From positions 1 to 64,000 of the forward strand of contig JAFWAC010000024.1 in the NCBI GenBank assembly GCA_017507805.1: a stretch of 64,000 bases of DNA. The letters are read 5' to 3'. The notes under the pieces are model-generated. The model worked only from the letters and a program-made list of their open reading frames with translations. It made no database searches and was not told where the DNA came from. This stretch comes from Clostridia bacterium. Lineage in GTDB: Bacteria > Bacillota > Clostridia > Oscillospirales > Acutalibacteraceae. Each line of letters begins with the position of its first letter. Within the stretch, counting starts at the first letter, position 1. Shown piece by piece: positions 34,783 to 42,772 of the stretch. The translations under genes were made by a program, and so were the position numbers.

Positions 34783-35526
34783 TTATACTATTACCTTGCT
34801 TAAGAAGTCCTTAAGACGGGGACTTTTAGGATTGGAGAACACTTCATCGGGCGCGCCCTGCTCCATAATTATTCCTTGGTCTATAAAGAGAACACGGTCA
34901 GCAACCTCGCGTGCAAAGCCCATTTCGTGTGTAACCACTGCCATGGTCATACCGTCATTAGCCAGCGATTTCATAACCTCAAGAACCTCGCCAACCATTT
35001 CGGGGTCTAATGCGGAGGTCGGCTCGTCAAATAGCATTACCTCGGGTTGCATACAAAGTGCACGCACGATTGCAACCCTTTGCTTCTGACCGCCCGAAAG
35101 CTGGGAAGGGTAGGAGCTTGCCCTGTCAGCAAGACCGACACGCTCCAAAAGCTCCATAGCGCGCTTTTCGGCTTCTTCTTTAGAGAGCTTTAAAAGCTTC
35201 ATCGGAGCAATCGTCATATTCCTGAGGACGGTCATGTGCGGAAAAAGATTGAACTGTTGAAAAACCATTCCGATTTTCTGACGGTGCAGATTTATATTGG
35301 TTTTAGGTGATGTTATATCCGTACCTTCAAAATAAATATGACCGCCTGTAGGCTCCTCTAAAAGGTTTAAGGTGCGTAAAAAGGTGGACTTTCCGCAGCC
35401 TGAGGGACCGATAATTACAACAACCTCGCCCTTTTTGATTTCAAGGTCAACGCCCTTTAAAACCTCAACCTTGCCGAATGACTTTTCAAGCCTGTCAACC
35501 TTTATAAGTGTGTTATTAATGGTCAC
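34783..35526 (-). CDS. Polar amino acid ABC transporter ATP-binding protein
   Basis: A 247-residue GlnQ/ArtP-type ATPase that powers uptake by the permease and binding protein encoded just upstream. Walker [10 protein letters not shown], signature [11 protein letters not shown], Walker [15 protein letters not shown] and the switch VTHEMGFA are all intact. I chose a GTG at 35526, ten bases after AAGGAGG. The start lies inside the permease coding end, so translation is coupled. Confidence 0.94.
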   Translation of the reverse strand: MTINNTLIKVDRLEKSFGKVEVLKGVDLEIKKGEVVVIIGPSGCGKSTFLRTLNLLEEPTGGHIYFEGTDITSPKTNINLHRQKIGMVFQQFNLFPHMTVLRNMTIAPMKLLKLSKEEAEKRAMELLERVGLADRASSYPSQLSGGQKQRVAIVRALCMQPEVMLFDEPTSALDPEMVGEVLEVMKSLANDGMTMAVVTHEMGFAREVADRVLFIDQGIIMEQGAPDEVFSNPKSPRLKDFLSKVIV

Positions 35527-36274
35527 TGTTACGCAGCCTCCTTTCAAGCTTTCCAACAAGCCATGTAAACAGCATTACTATTACCAGATAAATTAATGCA
35601 ACCGCGATAAGGGGCATATATGCCGAGAAGGTGCGTCCGCGGATAAGGTCGCCTGCCTTTGTGAGGTCGGCAATACCAACATAGCCCGCAACCGAGGTCT
35701 CCTTTAAAAGCACGATAAATTCGTTGCAAAGGGTGGGAAGTACAACCTTGAACATTTGCGGAACAACTATGTAAATCATAGTTTGAATATAGTTAAAGCC
35801 CAAGCTTCTGCCGGCTTCAAATTGACCGTTATCAATCGCCATAATACCGCTTCGGAAAATTTCTGCTACATAAGCACCCGAATTTATACCGAAAGCTATA
35901 ATGGCAACAAGTGTTCCATCAGAAACGGAAACAAAAATTATAAAATACATTATAAGCAATTGCACCACAACGGGCGTGCCTCGGATTACGGTAAGGTAAA
36001 GCTTGCAGACTGCATTAAGAATACCGAGAATAATATATCCCAAACCGCCCCTTTTCTTAAGGGAGGTACGGTTTTTATCGTAGGTGGAACGAATAATAGC
36101 TATTATAACACCTATCGCAATTCCTAAAAGGACTGCAAAAAAGGTTATTTTAAGTGTGTTTATAAGACCGTCAAGAAGCCACTTCCAACGGTTGCCGTCA
36201 ATAAAATTTAGCTTAAACTTGTCACAGAATTCGGCTATCCATTCAATTTCATAAAGCTCTTTGAAAAAACTCAT
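35516..36274 (-). CDS. Polar amino acid ABC transporter permease
   Basis: A 252-residue membrane protein with about five hydrophobic segments. The HisM/GlnP-type EAA loop reads [28 protein letters not shown]. With the ATPase and binding protein it forms an importer for polar amino acids such as glutamine or cystine. The exact substrate cannot be read from the sequence. Confidence 0.94.
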   Translation of the reverse strand: MSFFKELYEIEWIAEFCDKFKLNFIDGNRWKWLLDGLINTLKITFFAVLLGIAIGVIIAIIRSTYDKNRTSLKKRGGLGYIILGILNAVCKLYLTVIRGTPVVVQLLIMYFIIFVSVSDGTLVAIIAFGINSGAYVAEIFRSGIMAIDNGQFEAGRSLGFNYIQTMIYIVVPQMFKVVLPTLCNEFIVLLKETSVAGYVGIADLTKAGDLIRGRTFSAYMPLIAVALIYLVIVMLFTWLVGKLERRLRNSDH

Positions 36275-36337
36275 TCTTTTCTCCTATACAGAAGCCTCAT
36301 TCAAGTGTTGCCCTTGAATGAGGCTTTAATAAATTAA

Positions 36338-37156
36338 TTATTTGATGTATTTATCAATAATTGCTTGAATTTTACCTTCATCGGTAAGCTCTTTGAGTGC
36401 ATCGTTTATTTTATTTAAAAGCTCAGTGTTTTTCTTAGCAACGCAGATTGCATAATCCTCGTTGGTGTATTCACCCTCAAGAATTTTAAGACCGTCTGTG
36501 GAGGCAACAAAGGATTTAGCAGGCTCGTTATCGATGATAACCGCTGTAACCTTACCGGTAGTAAGTGCCATAACAGCCTCAGCGCCGGTCTTGTAACGGA
36601 TTACATTTTCTTCACCGAAGCCCCATTTTGCAGGAGTGTCAGAGGAATAAATATCGCCTGTGGTATCCTGCTGAACACCAATCTTGATGCCTTCCTTAAC
36701 GCCTGCAGGATTGCCGTCAGCATCAAAGCCGGTGTAGAAATCCTCAAAGGAAGCATAGGTGCTGTCTGCAGGAACAATAACAGACTGAATGCCGTTTGCA
36801 TAAGAGGTAGAGAAATTAACGCTCTTTAAACGATCCTCGGTGATGGTCATTCCTGCCATACCCATATCGTATTTACCGGATTCAACACCGCCAACGATTG
36901 AGCCAAACTCAACATCGTGAATTTTAAGCTCCATACCAAGCTTATCGGCAATAAGCTCTGCGATTTCAATGTCGATACCTGCAAAGCCGTCTGCATCGTC
37001 CTTATACTCATAGGGCGGGAAAGCAGCGTTTGTAGCCATATCGAGCACTGTGTCTGCCTTAGCATCGCTGTTTGTGTCTTTTGTGCCGCAGGCTGCACAG
37101 GTAAGGCAAATGCAAAGTGCAACCAACAGGCAAATGATTTTTGCTATGTTTTTCAT
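36338..37156 (-). CDS. Amino acid ABC transporter substrate-binding lipoprotein
   Basis: A 272-residue family 3 binding protein. A signal peptide ends at C23 (CAAC lipobox), so it is membrane-anchored outside the cell. Typical blocks are FPPYEYKDDADGFAGIDIEIAELIADKLG, DMGMAGMTITEDR and the late EDYAICVAKKN. The family covers polar amino acids. It is the first gene of the importer operon and has a clear promoter with an inverted repeat. Confidence 0.94.
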   Translation of the reverse strand: MKNIAKIICLLVALCICLTCAACGTKDTNSDAKADTVLDMATNAAFPPYEYKDDADGFAGIDIEIAELIADKLGMELKIHDVEFGSIVGGVESGKYDMGMAGMTITEDRLKSVNFSTSYANGIQSVIVPADSTYASFEDFYTGFDADGNPAGVKEGIKIGVQQDTTGDIYSSDTPAKWGFGEENVIRYKTGAEAVMALTTGKVTAVIIDNEPAKSFVASTDGLKILEGEYTNEDYAICVAKKNTELLNKINDALKELTDEGKIQAIIDKYIK

Positions 37157-37181
37157 GGAAATCCTCTCCTAAAAATAAATT

Positions 37182-37240
37182 CACTGCATAATAATGCAAT
37201 TTATAACTTGAATTATATCATTATATGCAGTGAATGTCAA
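37182..37240 (-). promoter_or_regulatory. Importer promoter with inverted repeat
   Basis: On the minus strand TTGACA (37235-37240) and TATAAT (37212-37217) are 17 bases apart. CATTATATGCAGTG (37219-37232) lies in the spacer and its near-complement CACTGCATAATAATG (37182-37196) in the leader. This could be a repressor operator pair or an RNA hairpin. Confidence 0.65.
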
Positions 37241-37615
37241 CTAAAATATACTGTGGATTCCCGGTCTTGTGTCCTCCATAAGCTGGTGCAAAAGTGTTTT
37301 AACAGTTCCCGAATATTCATAAAAAATTTCATTTTCGTTGGTGTCGCTGTAATCCAGAAGGGTGTATATTGCAAGCTCAATATCATCAATACTTTGGTGG
37401 TTTGCAAAAAAAGAAAGGAGGTTTTCCTTTTCCGACCACAATTTTTCTAATTTTTCGGCTTCCTGCTTGCCGTTACCGTTTTTATCGTATGCGCTGACGC
37501 AGTCCTCCAATAAGATATTAGCTTGCTCGCAGGCATTTTTTATAGAGATATATGCCGTGAAATAAGCTGTAATTACCAATATAAACAGCACCGTGGCGGC
37601 TATAAGCCTTTTCAT
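37241..37615 (-). CDS. DUF4363 family membrane protein
   Basis: A 124-residue protein. An N-terminal membrane anchor (about residues 3-25) is followed by a helical extracellular region with EKLWSEKENLLSFFANHQSIDDIE, the typical DUF4363 block. Its start overlaps the stop of the DUF421 gene by four bases. The DUF421-DUF4363 pair is common in spore-forming Clostridia. Its function is unknown. Confidence 0.85.
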   Translation of the reverse strand: MKRLIAATVLFILVITAYFTAYISIKNACEQANILLEDCVSAYDKNGNGKQEAEKLEKLWSEKENLLSFFANHQSIDDIELAIYTLLDYSDTNENEIFYEYSGTVKTLLHQLMEDTRPGIHSIF

Positions 37616-38289
37616 AGATTATCCCTCATTTTTATAATACTGAAATTTTTATTGCGGTCCATGGTCATAAGAAAAACCCTTTTGGCATCGGTTTTATTGG
37701 CTTTAAGCTTAGAATAAAGCTCCTTTTCTGTTATTTCGAGTACCCGTAATGATTCAAACAATATTTTACCGTCACTTATAACGGGCAAGGGCAGGGCGGC
37801 ATCGGATTTTTTTGTTCCCAAATCACCCGCAGTTGCAGGCTGTTCGGCAGATTTGAGCAATACACTCAGGTCTCCGTTTACCTCAAGCACCGCAAAAGCA
37901 ACCGTGGAAATATCAAAAACATTTTGACCTCTTAAAAGCTCTATAAGGTCAAGCACCGTCATGCGCACCTGCTTCATGGCATGCTGGTCGATAACTCCGT
38001 TTTTTATGATAACCACAGATGTACCATTCATAAGCTTTCGTATTGTAAAGCTTTTGAGCGCTATTACGGATAACACAATTTCAAGTATTACCAGCATAAA
38101 AATTGAGGTAATACCAAAAAGCAAAGGCTGTGAGGTGTCCTGTAAAGGAATAGCGGCTATCTCGGAAATCAGCAGGGTAATTACAAGCTCGTTTGGTTGC
38201 ATATCGCCTATTTGTCGCTTTCCCATAAGCCTTATGCCAAGGGTAACAAAAATATAAAGTATAACTGTTCTAACTATTGTTGTAATCAA
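37612..38289 (-). CDS. DUF421 (YetF-like) membrane protein
   Basis: A 225-residue protein. Three N-terminal membrane segments with RLMGKRQIGDMQPNELVITLLISEIAA are followed by a cytoplasmic alpha-beta domain ending RVFLMTMDR, as in the YetF/YcaP family. The start is uncertain. The TTG at 38289 is in the T-run of a hairpin whose 3' arm supplies the GGTGA ribosome binding site. A GTG three codons upstream is inside that hairpin. Confidence 0.87.
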   Translation of the reverse strand: MITTIVRTVILYIFVTLGIRLMGKRQIGDMQPNELVITLLISEIAAIPLQDTSQPLLFGITSIFMLVILEIVLSVIALKSFTIRKLMNGTSVVIIKNGVIDQHAMKQVRMTVLDLIELLRGQNVFDISTVAFAVLEVNGDLSVLLKSAEQPATAGDLGTKKSDAALPLPVISDGKILFESLRVLEITEKELYSKLKANKTDAKRVFLMTMDRNKNFSIIKMRDNL

Positions 38290-38316
38290 AAAAATCACCG
38301 ATGTTAGTATCGGTGA
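38286..38316 (-). terminator. Hairpin and T-run after the AraC gene
   Basis: TCACCGAT pairs with ATCGGTGA and is followed by seven Ts on the minus strand. It follows the AraC gene by about 50 bases and overlaps the start region of the DUF421 gene. It may end araC transcription, or control DUF421 translation. Confidence 0.65.
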
Positions 38317-38369
38317 AAATAGTAAAAATATTAATTTGTTTTATGCTTTTTCCTGATATTTTAAAGCCG

Positions 38370-39158
38370 TCAATTGCTTTTTTTTGAAAAATCATCTGTT
38401 GGAGATACACCAAACCTTAATCTGTATGCCCGATAAAAGGCGGAGTAATCGTTAAAGCCGCATTCCAGGTAAACCACGGTGGGGCGTTTGCCGTTTTTTA
38501 AGCCCTCCTTTGCCAGAAGCAGTCTTTTAACTGTGATATATTCCCACGCGGTTGTGCCTGTAATTGCTTTGAATTTGCGGTTGAGCTGTGATTTGCTCAG
38601 AAAAGAAAAATCACAAATATCTGCAAGGGTGATATTTTCGGTAATATGCTCGTTGATGTAGCCTATAACCGAGGAAAAGCAATCGTCAATAAGACGGGTG
38701 CCTTTAATTTGCGGATAGGCCTTCTTTAATTCATTTAAAAGCACCGTCAGGTATATTCTCTGCTCGTCCTGCTCTGCTTTGCAGAGGCTTTCAAGATAAT
38801 AAAGCCAATTTTTTTGCTTGAACAGGGAGGCAGGGAAACGATTGTATTTTCCCAAAGGTCTGTTATCAATAAAATCCAAAAGCTCCTTTGCATTTTCGCC
38901 TAAAACAGCCTCAGGATAAAAATTCACAACATACCTTTTGTAGGGCGCATTGGATTTTATTATCAACCTGTGGGCTTCAGCCTTTTTCATAATGAGTATG
39001 TCACCGGGTCGCAAATCGTAAAAATTTCCTTCAACCGTGTATTTTGCATCTCCCTCAAGAAAGCAGTAAATCTCATAACAATCGTGGGTGTGTAAGTGCA
39101 CACAGTCAGGAGTAGGCGATATATCGTATTTTTTTTCTGTTTGGATATAATTTGGCAT
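38370..39158 (-). CDS. AraC family regulator of hexuronate genes (inferred)
   Basis: A 262-residue regulator with an N-terminal cupin (HLHTHDCYEIYCFLEGDAKYTVEG, LRPGDILIMKKAEAHR) and a C-terminal pair of helix-turn-helix motifs (ITLADICDFSFLSKSQLNRKFKAITG and VVYLECGFNDYSAFYRAYRLRFGVSP). It diverges from uxuA-uxuB, and TTTGCAATA repeats lie between them. Control of mannonate degradation is inferred from position. Confidence 0.9.
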   Translation of the reverse strand: MPNYIQTEKKYDISPTPDCVHLHTHDCYEIYCFLEGDAKYTVEGNFYDLRPGDILIMKKAEAHRLIIKSNAPYKRYVVNFYPEAVLGENAKELLDFIDNRPLGKYNRFPASLFKQKNWLYYLESLCKAEQDEQRIYLTVLLNELKKAYPQIKGTRLIDDCFSSVIGYINEHITENITLADICDFSFLSKSQLNRKFKAITGTTAWEYITVKRLLLAKEGLKNGKRPTVVYLECGFNDYSAFYRAYRLRFGVSPTDDFSKKSN

Positions 39159-39217
39159 AATTAATCCACCTGAAGCTTTTAATCAATTTGATAAACAGTA
39201 TATACCAATTTGCGCAT

Positions 39218-39249
39218 ATTTGCAATATTTTTTATGTTTTATTTGCAAT
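39218..39249 (+). promoter_or_regulatory. TTTGCAATA direct repeats upstream of uxuA
   Basis: TTTGCAATA occurs twice, 23 bases apart, with a further ATTTGCG ten bases upstream of the first. AraC-type proteins bind direct repeats about two DNA turns apart. A TATAAT (39272-39277) follows. The TTTGCAAT core also occurs in the repeats at 57743 and 59917. Confidence 0.6.
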
Positions 39250-39312
39250 AGACTTGAAATTAATTCTATATTATAATAATTTACAATGTAATTTTTAAAG
39301 AGGTGCTGTGTT

Positions 39313-40362
39313 ATGAAGCTGTCCTTCAGATGGTACGGAGAAAGTGACCCTATATCCTTGGAGTATATAAGGCAGATACCGAATATGCGCTCGGTTGTAA
39401 GCGCGGTGTACGATGTTAAGCCCGGGGAGGTATGGCCCGAGGAAAGTATAGCAAGGATGAAGGCTCAGGTAGAGGCAAACGGTATGCTTTTCGATATTGT
39501 GGAGTCTGTCCCCGTGCCCGAGGAAATTAAGCTGGGAACAGAAAAAGCCGAAGCTCTTACTGAGGTTTACTGTGAGAATATCCGCCGCTGTGCCAAATAC
39601 GGAATTAAATGCATTACATATAATTTTATGCCGGTTTTTGATTGGACAAGAACCCAGCTTGATAAAAAAGCCCCCGATGGCTCTACAAGCCTTGTAATGT
39701 ATTGGGAGCAGATGAAGGACCTTGATCCGCTAAAGGATGATATTCATCTGCCGGGCTGGGACTCAAGCTATACCCAAGAGGAGGTAAGGGACTTAATTAC
39801 CGCCTATGGTAAAATCGGTGAGGAGGGGCTTTGGAGAAATCTTGAAAAATTCCTTAAAAAAATAATCCCCGTAGCCGAGGAATGCGGTGTCAGAATGGCA
39901 ATCCACCCCGATGATCCGCCGTATCCGATTTTCGGTATTCCCCGTATTGTTACCAACGAGCAAAATCTTGACAGACTTCTTTCTGTTGTTGACAGTCCGT
40001 CAAACAGCCTTTGTCTCTGCACAGGCTCGCTTGGTTGTGCAAAATTCAACGATATTCCTCAAATGGTGCGGAAATACAGCGCTATGGACAGAATTGCTTT
40101 TATGCATATCCGTCAGGTAACACTTATGGAGGACGGAAGCTTCGAGGAAAGCGGGCATTTATCAAAATGCGGTAGTCTTGATATGTATGAAATTGTAAAG
40201 GCACTTGTTGAAACGGGATTTGACGGTTATGTCCGTCCCGACCACGGCAGAATGATTTGGGGTGAAACAGGCAAGCCCGGTTACGGTCTTTATGACAGGG
40301 CTTTAGGTGCCGCTTATATTAACGGACTTTTTGAAGCCTGCGAAAAACAAAAAGGAGAGTAA
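39313..40362 (+). CDS. uxuA: Mannonate dehydratase
   Basis: A 349-residue TIM-barrel enzyme that dehydrates D-mannonate to 2-keto-3-deoxygluconate in the hexuronate pathway. The N terminus (FRWYGESDPISLEYIRQIP) and metal-site blocks (RMAIHPDDPPYPIFGIPRI, LCLCTGSLG, FMHIRQV, RPDHGRMIWGE) are diagnostic. It is followed four bases later by the reductase gene. Confidence 0.96.
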   Translation: MKLSFRWYGESDPISLEYIRQIPNMRSVVSAVYDVKPGEVWPEESIARMKAQVEANGMLFDIVESVPVPEEIKLGTEKAEALTEVYCENIRRCAKYGIKCITYNFMPVFDWTRTQLDKKAPDGSTSLVMYWEQMKDLDPLKDDIHLPGWDSSYTQEEVRDLITAYGKIGEEGLWRNLEKFLKKIIPVAEECGVRMAIHPDDPPYPIFGIPRIVTNEQNLDRLLSVVDSPSNSLCLCTGSLGCAKFNDIPQMVRKYSAMDRIAFMHIRQVTLMEDGSFEESGHLSKCGSLDMYEIVKALVETGFDGYVRPDHGRMIWGETGKPGYGLYDRALGAAYINGLFEACEKQKGE

Positions 40363-40366
40363 AACT

Positions 40367-41218
40367 ATGCAGAACAATGTTTTAAATACCGATTTATCGG
40401 GAAAGGTTGCGGTTGTAACGGGAGCCGGCGGGGTGCTTTGCTCGGCTTTTGCAAAAACCCTGGCAAGGGCAGGGGCTAAGGTTGCGTTGCTTGATTTAAA
40501 CCTTGAAGCGGCTAAAGCTTTTGCAGATGAAATCGTTGCAAAGGGCGGAATTGCCAAGGCATATTCCTGCAATGTTCTTGATAAAGCAATCTGCGAGAGT
40601 GTTGCGAAAGAGGTGGAAAAGGATTTCGGAGCTTGTGATATTCTTATAAACGGAGCCGGCGGTAACAATCCGAGAGCCACCACCGATAAAGAATATTTTG
40701 AAATCGGTGATATTGATGCCGATACCAAGAGCTTTTTTGACCTTGAAAGCGAGGGTGTTGGCTTTGTATTCAATCTTAATTTTTTGGGAACCCTTATTCC
40801 TACACAGGCTTTTGCAAAGCAGATGGTAGGGCGCGAGGGCTGTAATATACTCAATATTTCAAGTATGAATGCATATACTCCGCTTACTAAAATTCCTGCA
40901 TATTCCGGCGCAAAGGCGGCAATATCAAACTTTACACAGTGGCTTGCAGTGCATTTCAGCAAAGTGGGTATCCGTGTAAATGCAATCGCACCGGGATTTT
41001 TCTCTACCAAGCAAAACGCAAAGCTTTTGTTTAATGAGGACGGCACTCCCACTGCACGCACAGGCAAAATTCTTGCGGCAACCCCAATGGGGAGATTTGG
41101 AGAGGCTAAAGAGCTTGAGGGTGCGCTTTTATTCCTGCTAAACAATGATGCCGCAGGATTTATTACCGGTGTGGTTTTACCGGTGGACGGCGGATTTTCT
41201 GCATATTCGGGTGTGTAA
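40367..41218 (+). CDS. uxuB: SDR-type fructuronate reductase (D-mannonate oxidoreductase)
   Basis: A 283-residue short-chain dehydrogenase that, from its pairing with uxuA, reduces fructuronate to mannonate. The turn is TGAGGVLC, the NAG block is NGAGGNN, the catalytic serine is in LNISSMNAY and YxxxK is YSGAK. It ends with PVDGGFSAYSGV. This is the SDR class of B. subtilis YjmF, not the long-chain UxuB of E. coli. The ATG at 40367 follows AAAGGAGAG. Confidence 0.9.
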   Translation: MQNNVLNTDLSGKVAVVTGAGGVLCSAFAKTLARAGAKVALLDLNLEAAKAFADEIVAKGGIAKAYSCNVLDKAICESVAKEVEKDFGACDILINGAGGNNPRATTDKEYFEIGDIDADTKSFFDLESEGVGFVFNLNFLGTLIPTQAFAKQMVGREGCNILNISSMNAYTPLTKIPAYSGAKAAISNFTQWLAVHFSKVGIRVNAIAPGFFSTKQNAKLLFNEDGTPTARTGKILAATPMGRFGEAKELEGALLFLLNNDAAGFITGVVLPVDGGFSAYSGV

Positions 41219-41292
41219 AAAAGCAAAATTTTCAAAAGCAGGGGCTGTAAAAAACTCAATTACCTCAGAAGCCCATAAAATAAACTAACTTA

Positions 41293-41346
41293 AAAAAAGA
41301 ATGCGGAATAGGTGAAAAAACAAACTTATTCCGCATTCTTTTTTTT
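41293..41346. terminator. Terminator after uxuB
   Basis: AAAGAATGCGGAATA pairs with TATTCCGCATTCTTT (one unpaired position), flanked by A-run and T-run, so it can work on both strands. Confidence 0.9.
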
Positions 41347-41367
41347 CAATCAACTAATTCGAAATAT

Positions 41368-41529
41368 AAATTATAGTTTGCCGCACTAATTTAATTGACC
41401 CATCGTCCCCTACAATTAACCCCAATAAACTATAATTAAGATGTATTTACACCATCGGGGTATTAGGTTGCGATTTCGCAGAATAAAAAGGCGGATTGAC
41501 CGCGGGGGCACCCCGCTAAACTATAATTT
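41368..41529. repeat. MITE-like element, short copy (162 bp)
   Basis: Has the same ends (AAATTATAGTTT and AAACTATAATTT) and the same right half as the element at 31968-32195. The 66 bases between the GACC and CATCGTCCCC positions are missing, removing most of the internal hairpin. GGGGCTGTAAAAAA at 41244 and TTTTTTTACAGCTCC just past the right end hint at an outer pair of ends. Confidence 0.85.
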
Positions 41530-41643
41530 ATTTTTTTACAGCTCCTTTTTAAGTCTTTATAAAAATATCGGATTTTGTAATAATTTGTAATGAATTTTCG
41601 CCTTGCAGTGTGGTATAATATTTAGGCTGTGGAGGTGAAAAAG

Positions 41644-42642
41644 GTGACTAAAAGCAGATTGACAGCATACATAGCCATTGGTGTGGCTGTTGTTATGCTG
41701 GTGGCTTCGCTGATTTGTTCGATTGCGATGATTTCAAAGAAAAATAGCCGTATATCTCAGCTTAAGGCAGATATTGCTCAAAATACAAAATTGCTCGAGG
41801 AGCAGGCAGACCGCCAAAAAGAGCTTGAAGCTCAGCTTGAGGGCGGTAGTGATGAAAATGCCCGTATAAGTGCTGAGCTTGAAAAGGCAAAATCAGAAAT
41901 TGACCGCCTCGAAAAAGAAAACAGCAAGCTTAAAATTGAAATAGAAAAGCTTAGTGTCCAAAAAGAGCAGGCAGAAAAAAATCAAACAACCTCTGCCCCT
42001 ATAATCCCTGCGGGCACTAAGCCATGCTATCTCACCTTTGATGACGGTCCCTCGCAGAACACACTTCAAATTTTGCAAATTTTAAAAAAATATAATGCGA
42101 AAGCCACCTTTTTTGTGACCAAAAGCTCAGATGTGGCTTATGTCAGAAATATATATGTGGAGGGCCATGCGGTTGGATTGCATACGGCATCACATGTCTA
42201 TGAAAAGATTTACAAAAGCGAGGATGCCTATTTTGCAGACCTTAAGCTTATCTCGGACACGGTTGAGAATATAATCGGTGAAAAACCGGATATAGTCCGT
42301 TTTCCGGGCGGCAGCAGTAATAATGTAAGCGCTAAATCCTGTAAGGGTATTATGAGCCGGTTGGTAAAGGCTTTACCCCAAAAGGGATATGCGTATTTTG
42401 ATTGGAATGTTGACTCGGGCGATGCGGCTAACAATCTTTCAAGCTATACAAGAATTGTCAACAATGTATTAAGTCAGGCAAAAAATAAAAGCTCGATATG
42501 CGTGCTTATGCATGACTCTAAGGCTAAGACCACCACCGTTAAGGCTTTGCCCTATATAATAGAGGGATTGGCTGAGCAGGGCTTTTATTTTGATGTGCTT
42601 ACCTCTGATATTAACAAATTTCACCATAACGTGATTAATTAA
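41644..42642 (+). CDS. Polysaccharide deacetylase family protein
   Basis: A 332-residue membrane-anchored enzyme with one N-terminal membrane segment, a coiled coil (about residues 30-110, rich in E, K, L and Q) and a NodB domain. Its motifs are YLTFDDGPSQ (the DD pair), HTASHVYEK (HxxxH metal ligands), RFPGGSS and a late VLMHDSKAK. It probably deacetylates peptidoglycan or another cell-wall glycan outside the membrane. I chose the GTG at 41644, seven bases after GGAGGTG. A -10 of the TGGTATAAT type is at 41612-41619. Confidence 0.92.
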   Translation: MTKSRLTAYIAIGVAVVMLVASLICSIAMISKKNSRISQLKADIAQNTKLLEEQADRQKELEAQLEGGSDENARISAELEKAKSEIDRLEKENSKLKIEIEKLSVQKEQAEKNQTTSAPIIPAGTKPCYLTFDDGPSQNTLQILQILKKYNAKATFFVTKSSDVAYVRNIYVEGHAVGLHTASHVYEKIYKSEDAYFADLKLISDTVENIIGEKPDIVRFPGGSSNNVSAKSCKGIMSRLVKALPQKGYAYFDWNVDSGDAANNLSSYTRIVNNVLSQAKNKSSICVLMHDSKAKTTTVKALPYIIEGLAEQGFYFDVLTSDINKFHHNVIN

Positions 42643-42772
42643 TTGCTTGACATATAAGAACGGAAAATGTAAAATTGGTGAGTAGCTGTAAATGCTGCTC
42701 ACTTTTTTGTTTTTGGTAATTTACGGTTCTGTACGGAGGAATTTCAAAGCTTACCCTTGGGAGTGTGGGAAA

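Noticed and set aside
40303..41259. 318-codon frame opposite uxuB
   Set aside because: It is the antisense shadow of a clear SDR gene; it is rich in S, A and P and has no family features.
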